From Amphibacillus cookii (lineage in GTDB: Bacteria > Bacillota > Bacilli > Bacillales > Amphibacillaceae), in the NCBI RefSeq assembly GCF_016908375.1, contig NZ_JAFBDS010000002.1, positions 310,001 through 374,000 of the forward strand: a stretch of 64,000 nucleotides of DNA, read 5' to 3'. Below are positions 53,643 to 61,299 of the stretch, in pieces. A program made the translations under genes and the position numbers. How positions within the stretch are numbered: the stretch's first letter is position 1; every line of letters starts with the position of its first letter. A model generated the notes under the pieces. The model was not told the DNA's origin. It worked only from the letters and a program-made list of their open reading frames with translations, and searched no databases.

Positions 53643-54335
53643 ATGCAGTTTTTTGTTGATAATTTATTAGCGATCATTTCAGTTGCACCTGTAACCATTT
53701 TATTAGCTGTGACCGCTATGGTAATTGGAGCGACAATAGGTCTAGGCTGCGCTATCATTCAAATTTACAAACTACCATTCATTAATAGACTTGTTTCACT
53801 CTACTTAGCTGTGATTAGAGGGACACCTGTTTTAATCTTAATGTTTCTAGCTTATTATGGCATACCCCAAATCTTATTTAGCTTAGCTCAATCTACATCG
53901 CTAAACATTTCGGTAAACGCTGTGCCACCCATTTTTTTCGCAATTATTGCGCTTAGCCTAGATCGTTCCGTTTACTTAACACAGGCTATTCGTTCGGCTA
54001 TTCAATCCATTCCTAATGGCCAGCTAGAAGCATGCTATTCGGTAGGAATGACAACCTTTCAGGCGTACAAACGCGTGATTATCCCTCAAGCATTAGTGAT
54101 CGCTATTCCTAATGTGAGTAATTTGTTTTTAGGAGCGGTAAAGGAATCATCTTTAGCTTCAATTGTGTCTGTAGTTGAAATGATGAATATGTCCAATATC
54201 CAAGCTGTCAATTCATATCGTTATACAGAGATTTTTATCATTGTATCACTTTTATACTGGGGGATATGCTTAGGGTTTGAATTTATATTTTCCGCGATAG
54301 AAAGACGTTTAATGAAAGGGAAAATGACGGTTTAA
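53643..54335 (+). CDS. ABC importer permease, polar amino-acid type (2)
   Basis: The second HisM/HisQ-type permease has 230 residues, with VIRGTPVLILMFLAYYG and LEACYSVGMTTFQAYKRVIIPQAL as the RGTP and EAA-loop motifs. GGAGGAGA precedes the ATG, 15 bp after the first permease. The two differ along their length, so they form a hetero-pair. Confidence 0.92.
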   Translation: MQFFVDNLLAIISVAPVTILLAVTAMVIGATIGLGCAIIQIYKLPFINRLVSLYLAVIRGTPVLILMFLAYYGIPQILFSLAQSTSLNISVNAVPPIFFAIIALSLDRSVYLTQAIRSAIQSIPNGQLEACYSVGMTTFQAYKRVIIPQALVIAIPNVSNLFLGAVKESSLASIVSVVEMMNMSNIQAVNSYRYTEIFIIVSLLYWGICLGFEFIFSAIERRLMKGKMTV

Positions 54336-54361
54336 ATTTTAATAAGGGGAGTGAATCTATC

Positions 54362-55135
54362 GTGTCTAACCCGATGTTGCAATTAAGAGATATTCATAAG
54401 GCATTTGGAACACAGCACGTGTTGAAAGGGATAAACCTTACCGTTGAAAAAGGGGAGGTTGTCGTCATTCTTGGTCCAAGTGGATCAGGAAAAACGACCT
54501 TGTTGAGAACAGTTAATTTTCTTGAAAAAGCAGACAGAGGTAGTATAACGGCCAATCAGTTTACTGTAGAATGTCTTGATGCTAAAAAGCAGGACGTTTT
54601 GATGTTGAGGCGCAAAACAGCTATGGTTTTTCAAAATTATAATTTATTTGCCAATAAAACCATTCTTGAGAATGTGATGGAAGGATTAATCATAGTAAAG
54701 AAAATAAAGAAAAAGATCGCTGAGAAGAAAGGTCTCGAAGTTCTTGATAAGGTGGGTCTTGCAGATAAGGCGAATGCTTATCCTAATCAACTCTCAGGTG
54801 GACAACAACAGCGAGCCGGTATTGCAAGAGCAATCCTGCTAAATCCTGACGTGATTTTGTTTGATGAACCAACTTCAGCGCTTGATCCAGAGCTAGTAGG
54901 GGAGGTGTTAACAACGATCAAGAAGATCGCCCAAACTGGTGTTACGATGGTTGTTGTGACACACGAGGTATCATTCGCTAAAGAGGTTGCCAATCGAATT
55001 GTGTTTATGGCGGATGGAAATATTGTAGAACAAGGTCCACCAGAGAAACTGTTAGTAAATCCAGAAAAAGAGCGAACCAAGCAATTTTTAAGCCGGATTA
55101 CCTCAGAAAAAGGATCGACTGATTTTAGTAATTAA
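54362..55135 (+). CDS. ABC importer ATPase, polar amino-acid type
   Basis: The 257-residue ATPase shows Walker A GPSGSGKTT near 38-46, Q-loop FQNYNLF, signature LSGGQQQRAGIARAI, Walker B VILFDEPTSALD and switch His in VVTHEVSFAKEV. The start is GTG with AAGGGGAGTG before it. It drives the import system encoded upstream. The AEC carrier gene follows after 15 bp. Confidence 0.93.
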   Translation: MSNPMLQLRDIHKAFGTQHVLKGINLTVEKGEVVVILGPSGSGKTTLLRTVNFLEKADRGSITANQFTVECLDAKKQDVLMLRRKTAMVFQNYNLFANKTILENVMEGLIIVKKIKKKIAEKKGLEVLDKVGLADKANAYPNQLSGGQQQRAGIARAILLNPDVILFDEPTSALDPELVGEVLTTIKKIAQTGVTMVVVTHEVSFAKEVANRIVFMADGNIVEQGPPEKLLVNPEKERTKQFLSRITSEKGSTDFSN

Positions 55136-55150
55136 TAGGAGTTATCGTCT

Positions 55151-56080
55151 ATGAACATACTTATGGCATATAATGAAATTCTTACCCTGTTTCTAATTGT
55201 TATCATCGGCTTAATCGTTGCCAAAAAGAAAATTGTGACCCAATCCTTTCGAAAAGAATTAAGCACCTTTCTTTTCTATGTAAGCATTCCCGCAACGATG
55301 ATTAATTCGATAAGTCAACCATTCTCAGAGGATAAGATGCAGGAGATCATTTGGATTTTGATGTTAAGCGTCGGTTTTCTTATATTTGGCGCCTTAGTAA
55401 AAAAAATGGGGGTGATACTTTTACAGGAAAAGGATGTCAGGCGACAAACCGTCTATGAATTCCTTTTCGTTATCACAAACTATGGCTTTATGGGTTGGCC
55501 TGTGAGCTATGCTCTCTTCGGCGATGATGGTATATTTTATTCCTCAGTCTTTGCGATTCCCATTAATATTAGCTTTTATCTGTATGGCAGCATCATTTTT
55601 TCAAAAGTGAGTGGCAAAAGAAGCAGATTTTCGTTAAGACAGCTGTTAACACCACCCAATATTGCCACGGCAATAGGCTTATTGTTCTTTATCTTCTCGA
55701 TTTCATTACCCTCACAGATTTCGGGAGTCGTATCACTTTTATCCGCAACGACTACGCCACTTGCCATGGCGATTGCGGGTATGACACTTGCTGCCTTCAG
55801 CTTCAGAACCGTATTTAGCAATCGTAACGTTTTCTTATTTACCTTGCTCAGATTACTTGTTCTACCATTTGTTTTGTTTCTAATTTTAAAAATGTTTCGG
55901 ATAGATGGATTACTTTTGGCGATTCCTGTTATTATCGCTGCCATGCCAGCCCCACCTAATGTGACCGTTCTAACTGAACAATATCATGCAGACTCCTATT
56001 TAGCTGCCCAAATCATTTTTATTACGACATTACTGTCAGTCGTAACAATTCCGTTGTTTGGTTACCTGGTATCTGTCTAA
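55151..56080 (+). CDS. AEC-family transporter (auxin efflux carrier-like)
   Basis: The 309-residue protein has about ten membrane helices in two five-helix halves. The first opens MAYNEILTLFLIVIIGLIVAKKKIVTQSFRKELSTFLFYVSIPATMI; the second ends MPAPPNVTVLTEQYHADSYLAAQIIFITTLLSVVTIPLFGYLV. Bacterial members move organic acids such as malate or malonate. At the end of the GntR-led operon it may export the acid left after amide hydrolysis (inference). A terminator follows. Confidence 0.87.
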   Translation: MNILMAYNEILTLFLIVIIGLIVAKKKIVTQSFRKELSTFLFYVSIPATMINSISQPFSEDKMQEIIWILMLSVGFLIFGALVKKMGVILLQEKDVRRQTVYEFLFVITNYGFMGWPVSYALFGDDGIFYSSVFAIPINISFYLYGSIIFSKVSGKRSRFSLRQLLTPPNIATAIGLLFFIFSISLPSQISGVVSLLSATTTPLAMAIAGMTLAAFSFRTVFSNRNVFLFTLLRLLVLPFVLFLILKMFRIDGLLLAIPVIIAAMPAPPNVTVLTEQYHADSYLAAQIIFITTLLSVVTIPLFGYLVSV

Positions 56081-56118
56081 GGTGTTACTTATTTGATGTT
56101 GAATAAAAGGTTTTAAAA

Positions 56119-56150
56119 GAGGAACGAAAATGGGTCCTTCCTCTTCTTTT
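56119..56150 (+). terminator. Intrinsic terminator of the GntR-led operon
   Basis: GAGGAACGA (56119-56127) and TCCTTCCTC (56135-56143) form a stem with one mismatch around a 7-nt loop, followed by TTCTTTTT. Confidence 0.8.
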
Positions 56151-56175
56151 TCTGATACCATTCGCATTAGGGTGG

Positions 56176-56292
56176 TTATAATTGATAATCTGCTAAATTC
56201 AGAATGGTTTTACGCCCACTTAGTAAATCGGCAACTTCTCTACCAATGACAGATGTGGCGGTTAATCCTGAAGAACCTAAGCCATATAGCAT
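56176..56292 (-). pseudogene. C-terminal remnant of a DadA-type FAD oxidoreductase
   Basis: On the minus strand 38 codons read GLGSSGLTATSVIGREVADLL and on to a TAA. The intact gene at 61300-62340 has GLGSSGLTAAPVIGREVANYL in the same position. The rest of the gene is missing, and upstream the frame breaks at once. It abuts a second remnant on the other strand. Confidence 0.85.
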
Positions 56293-56353
56293 AGTGCTCG
56301 ACACATATAAAAAACAAGGTGTAAAATAAAATCATCTCGAATATGAGGTTATT

Positions 56354-56590
56354 AAAGCAGCAGGTTTTGTTGGATACGGAAGCTTAGGTGGTGCAAGAGC
56401 GCATGAAAATTTACGACTCATTCTAGATGAACTTCAAGTCGCTGATGTGCGTACGGCTGTTACATTCTCTTTAATGAGTGATTTTGAGAACTTTTCAGTC
56501 TTTAAGCCAGCAAGCTATCATGAAAATAATGCAAACGAAATGCTTGATCAATTATTAAAATGGAGTGGCGCTTTAAAAACGATTCGTTAA
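56354..56590 (+). pseudogene. C-terminal remnant of an FMN reductase paralogue
   Basis: The 78 codons from KAAGFVGYGSLGGARAHENL to KTIR closely match the C-terminal part of the intact reductase at 49675-50229, with most differences conservative. Just before it, ATCTCGAATATGAGGT (56334-56349) resembles the MhqR-like operator of the intact gene. A deletion seems to have joined the operator to about codon 108, removing the start and FMN loop. Confidence 0.85.
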
Positions 56591-56728
56591 ATCTAATAAA
56601 TTATATAGAAGAAAATTAAATATTTGTGGACTAGAGACGAATGATAATGATTAATAAAATTGTCATTCGTTTTTAAATAAAGATTTATTTAAAAAGTAAA
56701 GCTAGTCTATATGTTATAATATAACTAT

Positions 56729-56941
56729 TTATCACAGTTAACCGTCCGTAAGACCCCTCTTAAATTAGGGCGTAGAGCCACTCGATTGAGGTGGATGATA
56801 ACGGACGCTAATGTCCTGATTCACTCAACTAACAATCCGTGGTAGGGTAAGATCGTAGACTAAAACCGCCACGTCCTGTGGCAACGTCTGCATAACCTAC
56901 ATCCTGTAGGCCCACGTCCACGGATTGAAGTTTCGTTTTAT
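56729..56941 (+). repeat. Dispersed structured repeat, copy C
   Basis: It has the left end TTATCACAGTTAACCGTCC, a left hairpin closed by CGTCCGT/ACGGACG, one GACTAAAACCGCCACGTCC module, the hairpins CCAC-GTCCT-GTGG and CCTACA-TCC-TGTAGG, and the right end ATTGAAGTTTCGTTTTAT. It ends 33 bp before the zinc-ribbon gene. Confidence 0.78.
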
Positions 56942-56974
56942 CGTTTTAAAATAATGCTATAAAGGAGTTAAGCG

Positions 56975-57181
56975 ATGGATAATCAAGGTTGTATTAAATG
57001 CGGGAGTAGACGTGCTGCTCAGAAAGAGATTGCTACATCTGGCACCGGCTTATCAAAAATGTTTGACGTGCAACATAACCACTTTCTAGTTGTCTATTGT
57101 CAAGATTGTGGTTACTCGGAACTCTATAATAAACAATCATCAACAGCTTCAAATATTATTGACCTGTTTTTTGGAGGATAA
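56975..57181 (+). CDS. Small zinc-ribbon protein
   Basis: The 68-residue protein has two CxxC pairs, Cys6/Cys9 (GCIKCGS) and Cys42/Cys45 (YCQDCGYSEL), which should bind one zinc ion in a rubredoxin-like knuckle. It resembles the DUF2082-type nucleic-acid-binding zinc ribbons, function unknown. AAAGGAG lies before the ATG. It is a single gene between a dispersed repeat and a terminator. Confidence 0.78.
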   Translation: MDNQGCIKCGSRRAAQKEIATSGTGLSKMFDVQHNHFLVVYCQDCGYSELYNKQSSTASNIIDLFFGG

Positions 57182-57183
57182 GT

Positions 57184-57212
57184 AGCATCTTAATCTTTGG
57201 GATGCTTTTTTG
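57184..57212 (+). terminator. Intrinsic terminator after the zinc-ribbon gene
   Basis: AGCATC (57184-57189) and GATGCT (57201-57206) form a 6-bp stem, followed by a run of T residues. Confidence 0.8.
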
Positions 57213-57384
57213 TTGAAATAAGATGGGGCATGTTTTAGTATTTTAGTTGCATAATAAGACGATACATCTTTAAAATTGAAGATGGACAAGCAGAAATGAA
57301 TAATCTTAAACATTAGTCGACTATTGTCATTTAAATACGTTATTGATTTAATATACTTGTTTATACTAGTAAAGGGTGATCAAT

Positions 57385-58314
57385 GTGTTTTGTGAAAGTA
57401 GTAAAGAGTTAGCGTATTTTGTTTCAGAAGCACGAGCTTATACAAGTCAAGGTAAAGTAGCTGACTACATTCCAGCATTAGGTAAGGCGAATCCGCATGA
57501 TCTATCTATTGCTATTAAATATCCCGATGGTCGTTATGCATCAGCAGGTGATGTAAAAAAGAAATTCACTTTACAAAGTATATCTAAAGTCATTAGTTTA
57601 GCACTTGTTTTAAGCGATCATGGACCAGATTATGTCTTCGAAAAGGTAGGAATGGAGCCAACTGGCGATCCATTTAACTCAATTGCGAAGTTAGAAAATA
57701 TGGCGCCGGCCAAACCTTTAAATCCTATGATAAACGCTGGTGCGTTAGTTGTTACACATATGATAGAAGGTGAGTCAGTTGAAGCTCGATTTCAACGTTT
57801 ATTATCCTTTATCCATGACCTTACTAATGATTACACAATAGGCTATTGTGAGCAAACGGCCCAATCTGAAAATGAAACTGCGGATTTAAACCGTGCATTA
57901 AGCTATTTTTTAAAACAGCATGGCCAAATAGATGAGCCGGTCGAACAATTGATCCAACTTTATACGAAACAGTGTGCGATTGAAATGAATTGTTTACAGT
58001 TGGCCCGAATAGCTATGGTATTTGCTCAAGATGGGAAAGATCATGAAACGGGAAAACAAATTATCTCTAAGGATATCGCTCGGATTTGTAAAACGTTTAT
58101 GGTCACGTGTGGTATGTATAATGCCTCAGGTGAATTCGCAATCAAAATAGGCATCCCGGCTAAAAGTGGGGTATCTGGTGGTATTATGGGATCCGTACCG
58201 GGAAAATTCGGGGTTGGTATCTTTGGGCCAGCATTAGATGATAAAGGCAACAGTTTAGCCGGATTAAAGTTGCTTGAATTGTTATCAAAAAATTATAGTT
58301 TGAGTATGTTTTGA
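57385..58314 (+). CDS. glsA: Glutaminase
   Basis: The 309-residue enzyme of the serine-dependent beta-lactamase-like glutaminase family turns glutamine into glutamate and ammonia. The catalytic pair is Ser65 and Lys68 in TLQSISKVIS. NPMINAGALVV near 112, the tyrosine in DYTIGYCEQTAQSE, and GIPAKSGVSGGIMGSVPGKFGVGIFGP near 255 are family marks. GTG 57385 is chosen because AAAGGGTGATC lies just upstream; GTG 57376 would overlap that site. Glutamate is an osmolyte in salt-stressed Bacillaceae (context only). Confidence 0.92.
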   Translation: MFCESSKELAYFVSEARAYTSQGKVADYIPALGKANPHDLSIAIKYPDGRYASAGDVKKKFTLQSISKVISLALVLSDHGPDYVFEKVGMEPTGDPFNSIAKLENMAPAKPLNPMINAGALVVTHMIEGESVEARFQRLLSFIHDLTNDYTIGYCEQTAQSENETADLNRALSYFLKQHGQIDEPVEQLIQLYTKQCAIEMNCLQLARIAMVFAQDGKDHETGKQIISKDIARICKTFMVTCGMYNASGEFAIKIGIPAKSGVSGGIMGSVPGKFGVGIFGPALDDKGNSLAGLKLLELLSKNYSLSMF

Positions 58315-58341
58315 TTAAAGTTGATGTTATGGAAATAAAGG

Positions 58342-58380
58342 TACCGGATGAAGTGGGTAGCACTTTTTTCGGTATTTTTT
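58342..58380 (+). terminator. Intrinsic terminator after glsA
   Basis: TACCG/CGGTA and AAGTG/CACTT pair in one imperfect hairpin, followed by TTTTTTATT. A dispersed repeat begins at its T-run. Confidence 0.75.
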
Positions 58381-58381
58381 A

Positions 58382-58427
58382 TTACAGATAAGCGTCCGTT
58401 AAACCACTGATTGAAGGTTCGTTTTAT
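58382..58427 (+). repeat. Dispersed structured repeat, copy D (minimal, 46 bp)
   Basis: Only the two ends remain: TTACAGATAAGCGTCCGTTAA joined to CACTGATTGAAGGTTCGTTTTAT. The whole middle, hairpin included, is deleted. It defines the limits of the element. Confidence 0.75.
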
Positions 58428-58624
58428 GCCATCCAGTGGTTTAGCGGGAGAGGTTTTTAAAAAGTCTAAATTGTAAATGTGCAGTTTTTGTGCATATAAA
58501 GACTTATTTATGATATAATTTTTTAGGGTTTAGTCGATATATTATTTGTGTGTGTAACTTCTCTATAAATTAGAAGTTATCATAATAGGCTATTTTAAAT
58601 ATATAAAGAGAAGGAGGGGATTGT

Positions 58625-58963
58625 GTGATAAGAGAACGTAGTGTGGCAATGGTTATCATACTATCACTTATTACTTGTGGCATTTATACTTTTTTTTGGA
58701 TGTTTTCGATCACAGAAGAGCTAGCAGCAGCAACTGATGACAGAGCATTTAGAGGTGGTAAAGTCATTTTGTTTAGCTTTTTAACATGTGGTATTTATGT
58801 GTTTTTCTGGTATTATATTGTCGGGCAAAAAATTGCCGATGTTCAGTATCGACAAAATCAGCATACGAATGATAATGGACTTATTTATATTTTATTATCT
58901 GTATTTGGATTAAGTCTTGTAGCAAATGCAATTATTCAATCGGATATGAACAAATTAGCTTAA
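58625..58963 (+). CDS. DUF4234 membrane protein
   Basis: This 112-residue protein of unknown function has three predicted membrane helices (about 6-28, 45-67, 85-105). The family pattern appears twice: LITCGIYTFFWMFSITEELA and LTCGIYVFFWYYIVGQKIA. The start is GTG after GGAGGGG, and a terminator follows. It lies 94 bp before another small membrane protein gene with a likely separate start. Confidence 0.8.
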   Translation: MIRERSVAMVIILSLITCGIYTFFWMFSITEELAAATDDRAFRGGKVILFSFLTCGIYVFFWYYIVGQKIADVQYRQNQHTNDNGLIYILLSVFGLSLVANAIIQSDMNKLA

Positions 58964-58969
58964 TAAAAA

Positions 58970-59011
58970 GGAAATACTTGACCAGGGTTAAGTATTTCCG
59001 ATCATTTTTTT
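58970..59011 (+). terminator. Intrinsic terminator after the DUF4234 gene
   Basis: GGAAATACTT and AAGTATTTCC form a perfect 10-bp stem with a 10-nt loop. GATCA and seven T residues follow. Confidence 0.82.
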
Positions 59012-59057
59012 GTTTGCTTTTAATCCATGAATCTTCATTTTATATTAAGGAATGGTC

Positions 59058-59450
59058 ATGATGAAAAAGTATCTTGCTAGCGTGCATAAAAAAATATATA
59101 TGGGTCTATCTTTATTAGGAGCAGCTATACTTTATTTGACAGTTGTTATTCCAAAGTTAGGGATACATATTTCATGTCCTTTTAGACAAGTAACCGGTTA
59201 TGAATGTCCAGGTTGTGGAATGACAAGAGCTTCATTAGCATTATTAGAAGGCGATGTTCATCAATCTTTTCGCTATAATATGCTTATTTTTTTTCTATTA
59301 CCTTTGTTTTTGATTTACTACATTTTAGAGAAAAAAGGCAAACATAAACAAAGTCAAATGCTAATGGCATTAATGTTGACCATGACAGTATTATTTGGTG
59401 TACTAAGAAACTTTAAGCCGTTTGATTGGATGGCACCGACCGATTTGTAA
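59058..59450 (+). CDS. DUF2752 membrane protein
   Basis: This protein of about 130 residues has two to three membrane helices and the family core CPFRQVTGYECPGCGMTRASLALLEGDVHQSFRYN. Its cysteines (CPF, CPGCG) may bind metal. Function is unknown; DUF2752 and DUF4234 genes are often near each other. ATG 59058 is chosen because TAAGGAATGG lies upstream; ATG 59052 is too close to that site and 59061 is also possible. Confidence 0.78.
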   Translation: MMKKYLASVHKKIYMGLSLLGAAILYLTVVIPKLGIHISCPFRQVTGYECPGCGMTRASLALLEGDVHQSFRYNMLIFFLLPLFLIYYILEKKGKHKQSQMLMALMLTMTVLFGVLRNFKPFDWMAPTDL

Positions 59451-59475
59451 TCGGGAGCAAGTGAATTGATCTTTA

Positions 59476-59714
59476 TTACAGATAATCGTCCGTAACCCCC
59501 TTCAAATAGGGAGTAGAGCCAATCGATTGAGATGGGTGATAACGGACGCTAATGTCCGGATTCATTCAACTAACCATTAGTGGGAGGGTAAGATCGTAGA
59601 CTAAAACCGCCACAGCTTTAAGAAGGATTACAGACTAAGACCGCCACGTCCTGTGGCAACGTCTGCATAACCTACATCCTGTAAGCCCACGCCTACTGAT
59701 TAGGTTCGTTTTAT
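59476..59714 (+). repeat. Dispersed structured repeat, copy E
   Basis: It has the left end TTACAGATAATCGTCC, a hairpin closed by CGTCCGT/ACGGACG, two GACTAA(G/A)ACCGCCAC modules separated by AAGAAGGATTACA, the GTCCTGTGGCAACGTCTGCATAA hairpin region, and the right end TAGGTTCGTTTTAT. It lies between the DUF2752 gene and a terminator. Confidence 0.78.
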
Positions 59715-59721
59715 ATGGGAA

Positions 59722-59751
59722 GACGTCCTGGAATAGTTGGACGTTTTTTTT
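59722..59751 (+). terminator. Intrinsic terminator downstream of repeat copy E
   Basis: ACGTCC (59723-59728) and GGACGT (59739-59744) form a short stem, followed by eight T residues. It could end transcripts of the DUF2752 gene that have run through the repeat. Confidence 0.8.
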
Positions 59752-59844
59752 GCGTTTAATCAGCTATCAAATTAAGCTATAATAGAGATTGAGTAACACT
59801 TGTACAAATAAAAGGTTAATATGACTAACAGAGGGGGACGTATT

Positions 59845-60780
59845 TTGTCTAAAAAGGTATATTTAAATCATGATGGCGGTGTTGATGATTTAGTTTCATT
59901 ATTTTTATTAACACAAATGGAGGATATCGATTTGGTTGGTGTGGGTGTTATTCCAGCCGATTGTTATTTAGAACCGGCCATGTATGCAAGTCGGAAGATT
60001 ATTGATCGCTTCAGTAAGCGCCAAGTAGAGGTCTCTGCTTCAAATTCACGTGGAAAAAACCCATTTCCAAAAGATTGGCGTATGCATGCTTTTTTCGTTG
60101 ATGCATTACCGATTTTAAATGAGTCCGGTAAAATGACAACACCGGTTTCGCCACTACCTGCTCATCAACATTTAATCGAAGTATTAAAAACAAGTGAACA
60201 GCCGATCACACTTCTGTTTATTGGTCCGTTAACAGATTTGGCACGAGCTTTAGATGAAGCACCTGAAATCGAAAAAAATATTGAAAAGCTCGTTTGGATG
60301 GGGGGCACTTTCCTTGAACAAGGCAATGTTGAAGAGCCTGAACATGACGGCACCGCTGAATGGAATGCTTTTTGGGACCCTGAAGCTGTAAAGCGTGTAT
60401 GGGATAGTTCGATCATTATTGATCTCGTTGCTTTAGAAAGTACGAACATGGTGCCGTTGACAATGGAAGTTCGTCAATCTTGGGCAAGCCAACGTAAAGA
60501 CCTTGGTATTGATTTTCTTGGGCAATGTTATGCCATGGTACCACCACTTGTTCATTTTCAGACCAATTCAACATATTTCCTTTGGGATGTCTTAACAACA
60601 GCAACGGTTGGCAAGCCTGATCTTGTTAAGCAAAAGGTTGTTAAAAGCATCGTGAATGTTGAAGGAGCTAGTCAAGGAAAGACGGAAATAGCTGAAAACG
60701 GCCGCCCAGTTAATCTTGTTTATCATGTCGATCGTGATGCATTTTTCACTTATATCACAGACCTATCTAGACAGGGTTAG
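59845..60780 (+). CDS. Nucleoside hydrolase (IUNH family)
   Basis: The 311-residue enzyme splits nucleosides into base and ribose. Calcium ligands are expected at Asp10, Asp14 and Asp15 in LNHDGGVDDLV, which reads Asn where many members have a further Asp at position 8. IGPLTDLARAL near 130, WMGGTFLEQGN near 150, EWNAFWDPEAVKRVW near 180 and FLWDVLTTA near 258 (last Asp) are conserved. TTG 59845 is chosen because AGAGGGGGACG lies 4 bases upstream; ATG 59821 has no site. Substrate choice is unknown. Confidence 0.88.
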   Translation: MSKKVYLNHDGGVDDLVSLFLLTQMEDIDLVGVGVIPADCYLEPAMYASRKIIDRFSKRQVEVSASNSRGKNPFPKDWRMHAFFVDALPILNESGKMTTPVSPLPAHQHLIEVLKTSEQPITLLFIGPLTDLARALDEAPEIEKNIEKLVWMGGTFLEQGNVEEPEHDGTAEWNAFWDPEAVKRVWDSSIIIDLVALESTNMVPLTMEVRQSWASQRKDLGIDFLGQCYAMVPPLVHFQTNSTYFLWDVLTTATVGKPDLVKQKVVKSIVNVEGASQGKTEIAENGRPVNLVYHVDRDAFFTYITDLSRQG

Positions 60781-61012
60781 CAAATAGACAAGCAGTTGGA
60801 AATCACGAAACAGAAATAATGAGAATCCTATCTGAGCAAAAGGGAGATAACATACATCGGAAGCTTTTTTATTGAATCGGAACAGTACTAACAGTAGAGC
60901 TGTCTTTGCATACTACTAGCTAGCGAGAGACGGTTACAATCTAGTGTTTTTCCTTCTAGAAGGAAAGTATTTTACCGAGGTATTGTCTATATTCAGTTGG
61001 ATTGTCCCTTTT
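60781..61012. other. Spacer between nucleoside hydrolase and repeat copy F
   Basis: No gene was seen. An 18-bp palindrome TTTCCTTCTAGAAGGAAA lies at 60949-60966. With repeat copy F and the bases to 61299 it fills the 519-bp interval between two genes that face each other. Confidence 0.5.
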
Positions 61013-61171
61013 TTATCACAGATAACCGTCCGTAAAATCCCCCCCTCAAAATAGAGCGTAGAGCCAATCGATTGAGGTGGGTGATAATGGACGCTCATGC
61101 AGATTCACTCAACGAGCCTGCAATCAGTGGGCGAAGAACAAAAACGTCTACTGATTGAAGCTTCGTTTTAT
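61013..61171 (+). repeat. Dispersed structured repeat, copy F
   Basis: It has the left end TTATCACAGATAACCGTCC, a hairpin whose arms CGTCC...CCTCA and TGAGG...GGACG still pair despite changes between them, no GACTAAGACC module, and the right end CTGATTGAAGCTTCGTTTTAT. It lies between convergent genes, so it is not the leader of either. Confidence 0.78.
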
Positions 61172-61299
61172 TACGGATTAATCCTACCTATCTATGTTAG
61201 AAAAGTATTAAATAATAGCAAACAAGTAAAAGTGATTTAAAGGACTAAGTATAAGAAAAGTTGAATTTTGTTAATGATGAGCAAACACTAGCTAGCTTT

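Noticed and set aside
55576-55944. 122-codon minus-strand frame inside the AEC carrier gene
   Set aside because: It is a shadow of a well-conserved membrane protein gene, with no start signal or family match.
56729-61171. Repeat copies C-F considered as a CRISPR array
   Set aside because: The copies are 46-239 bp, differ in length, are kilobases apart with genes between them, and have no regular spacers.
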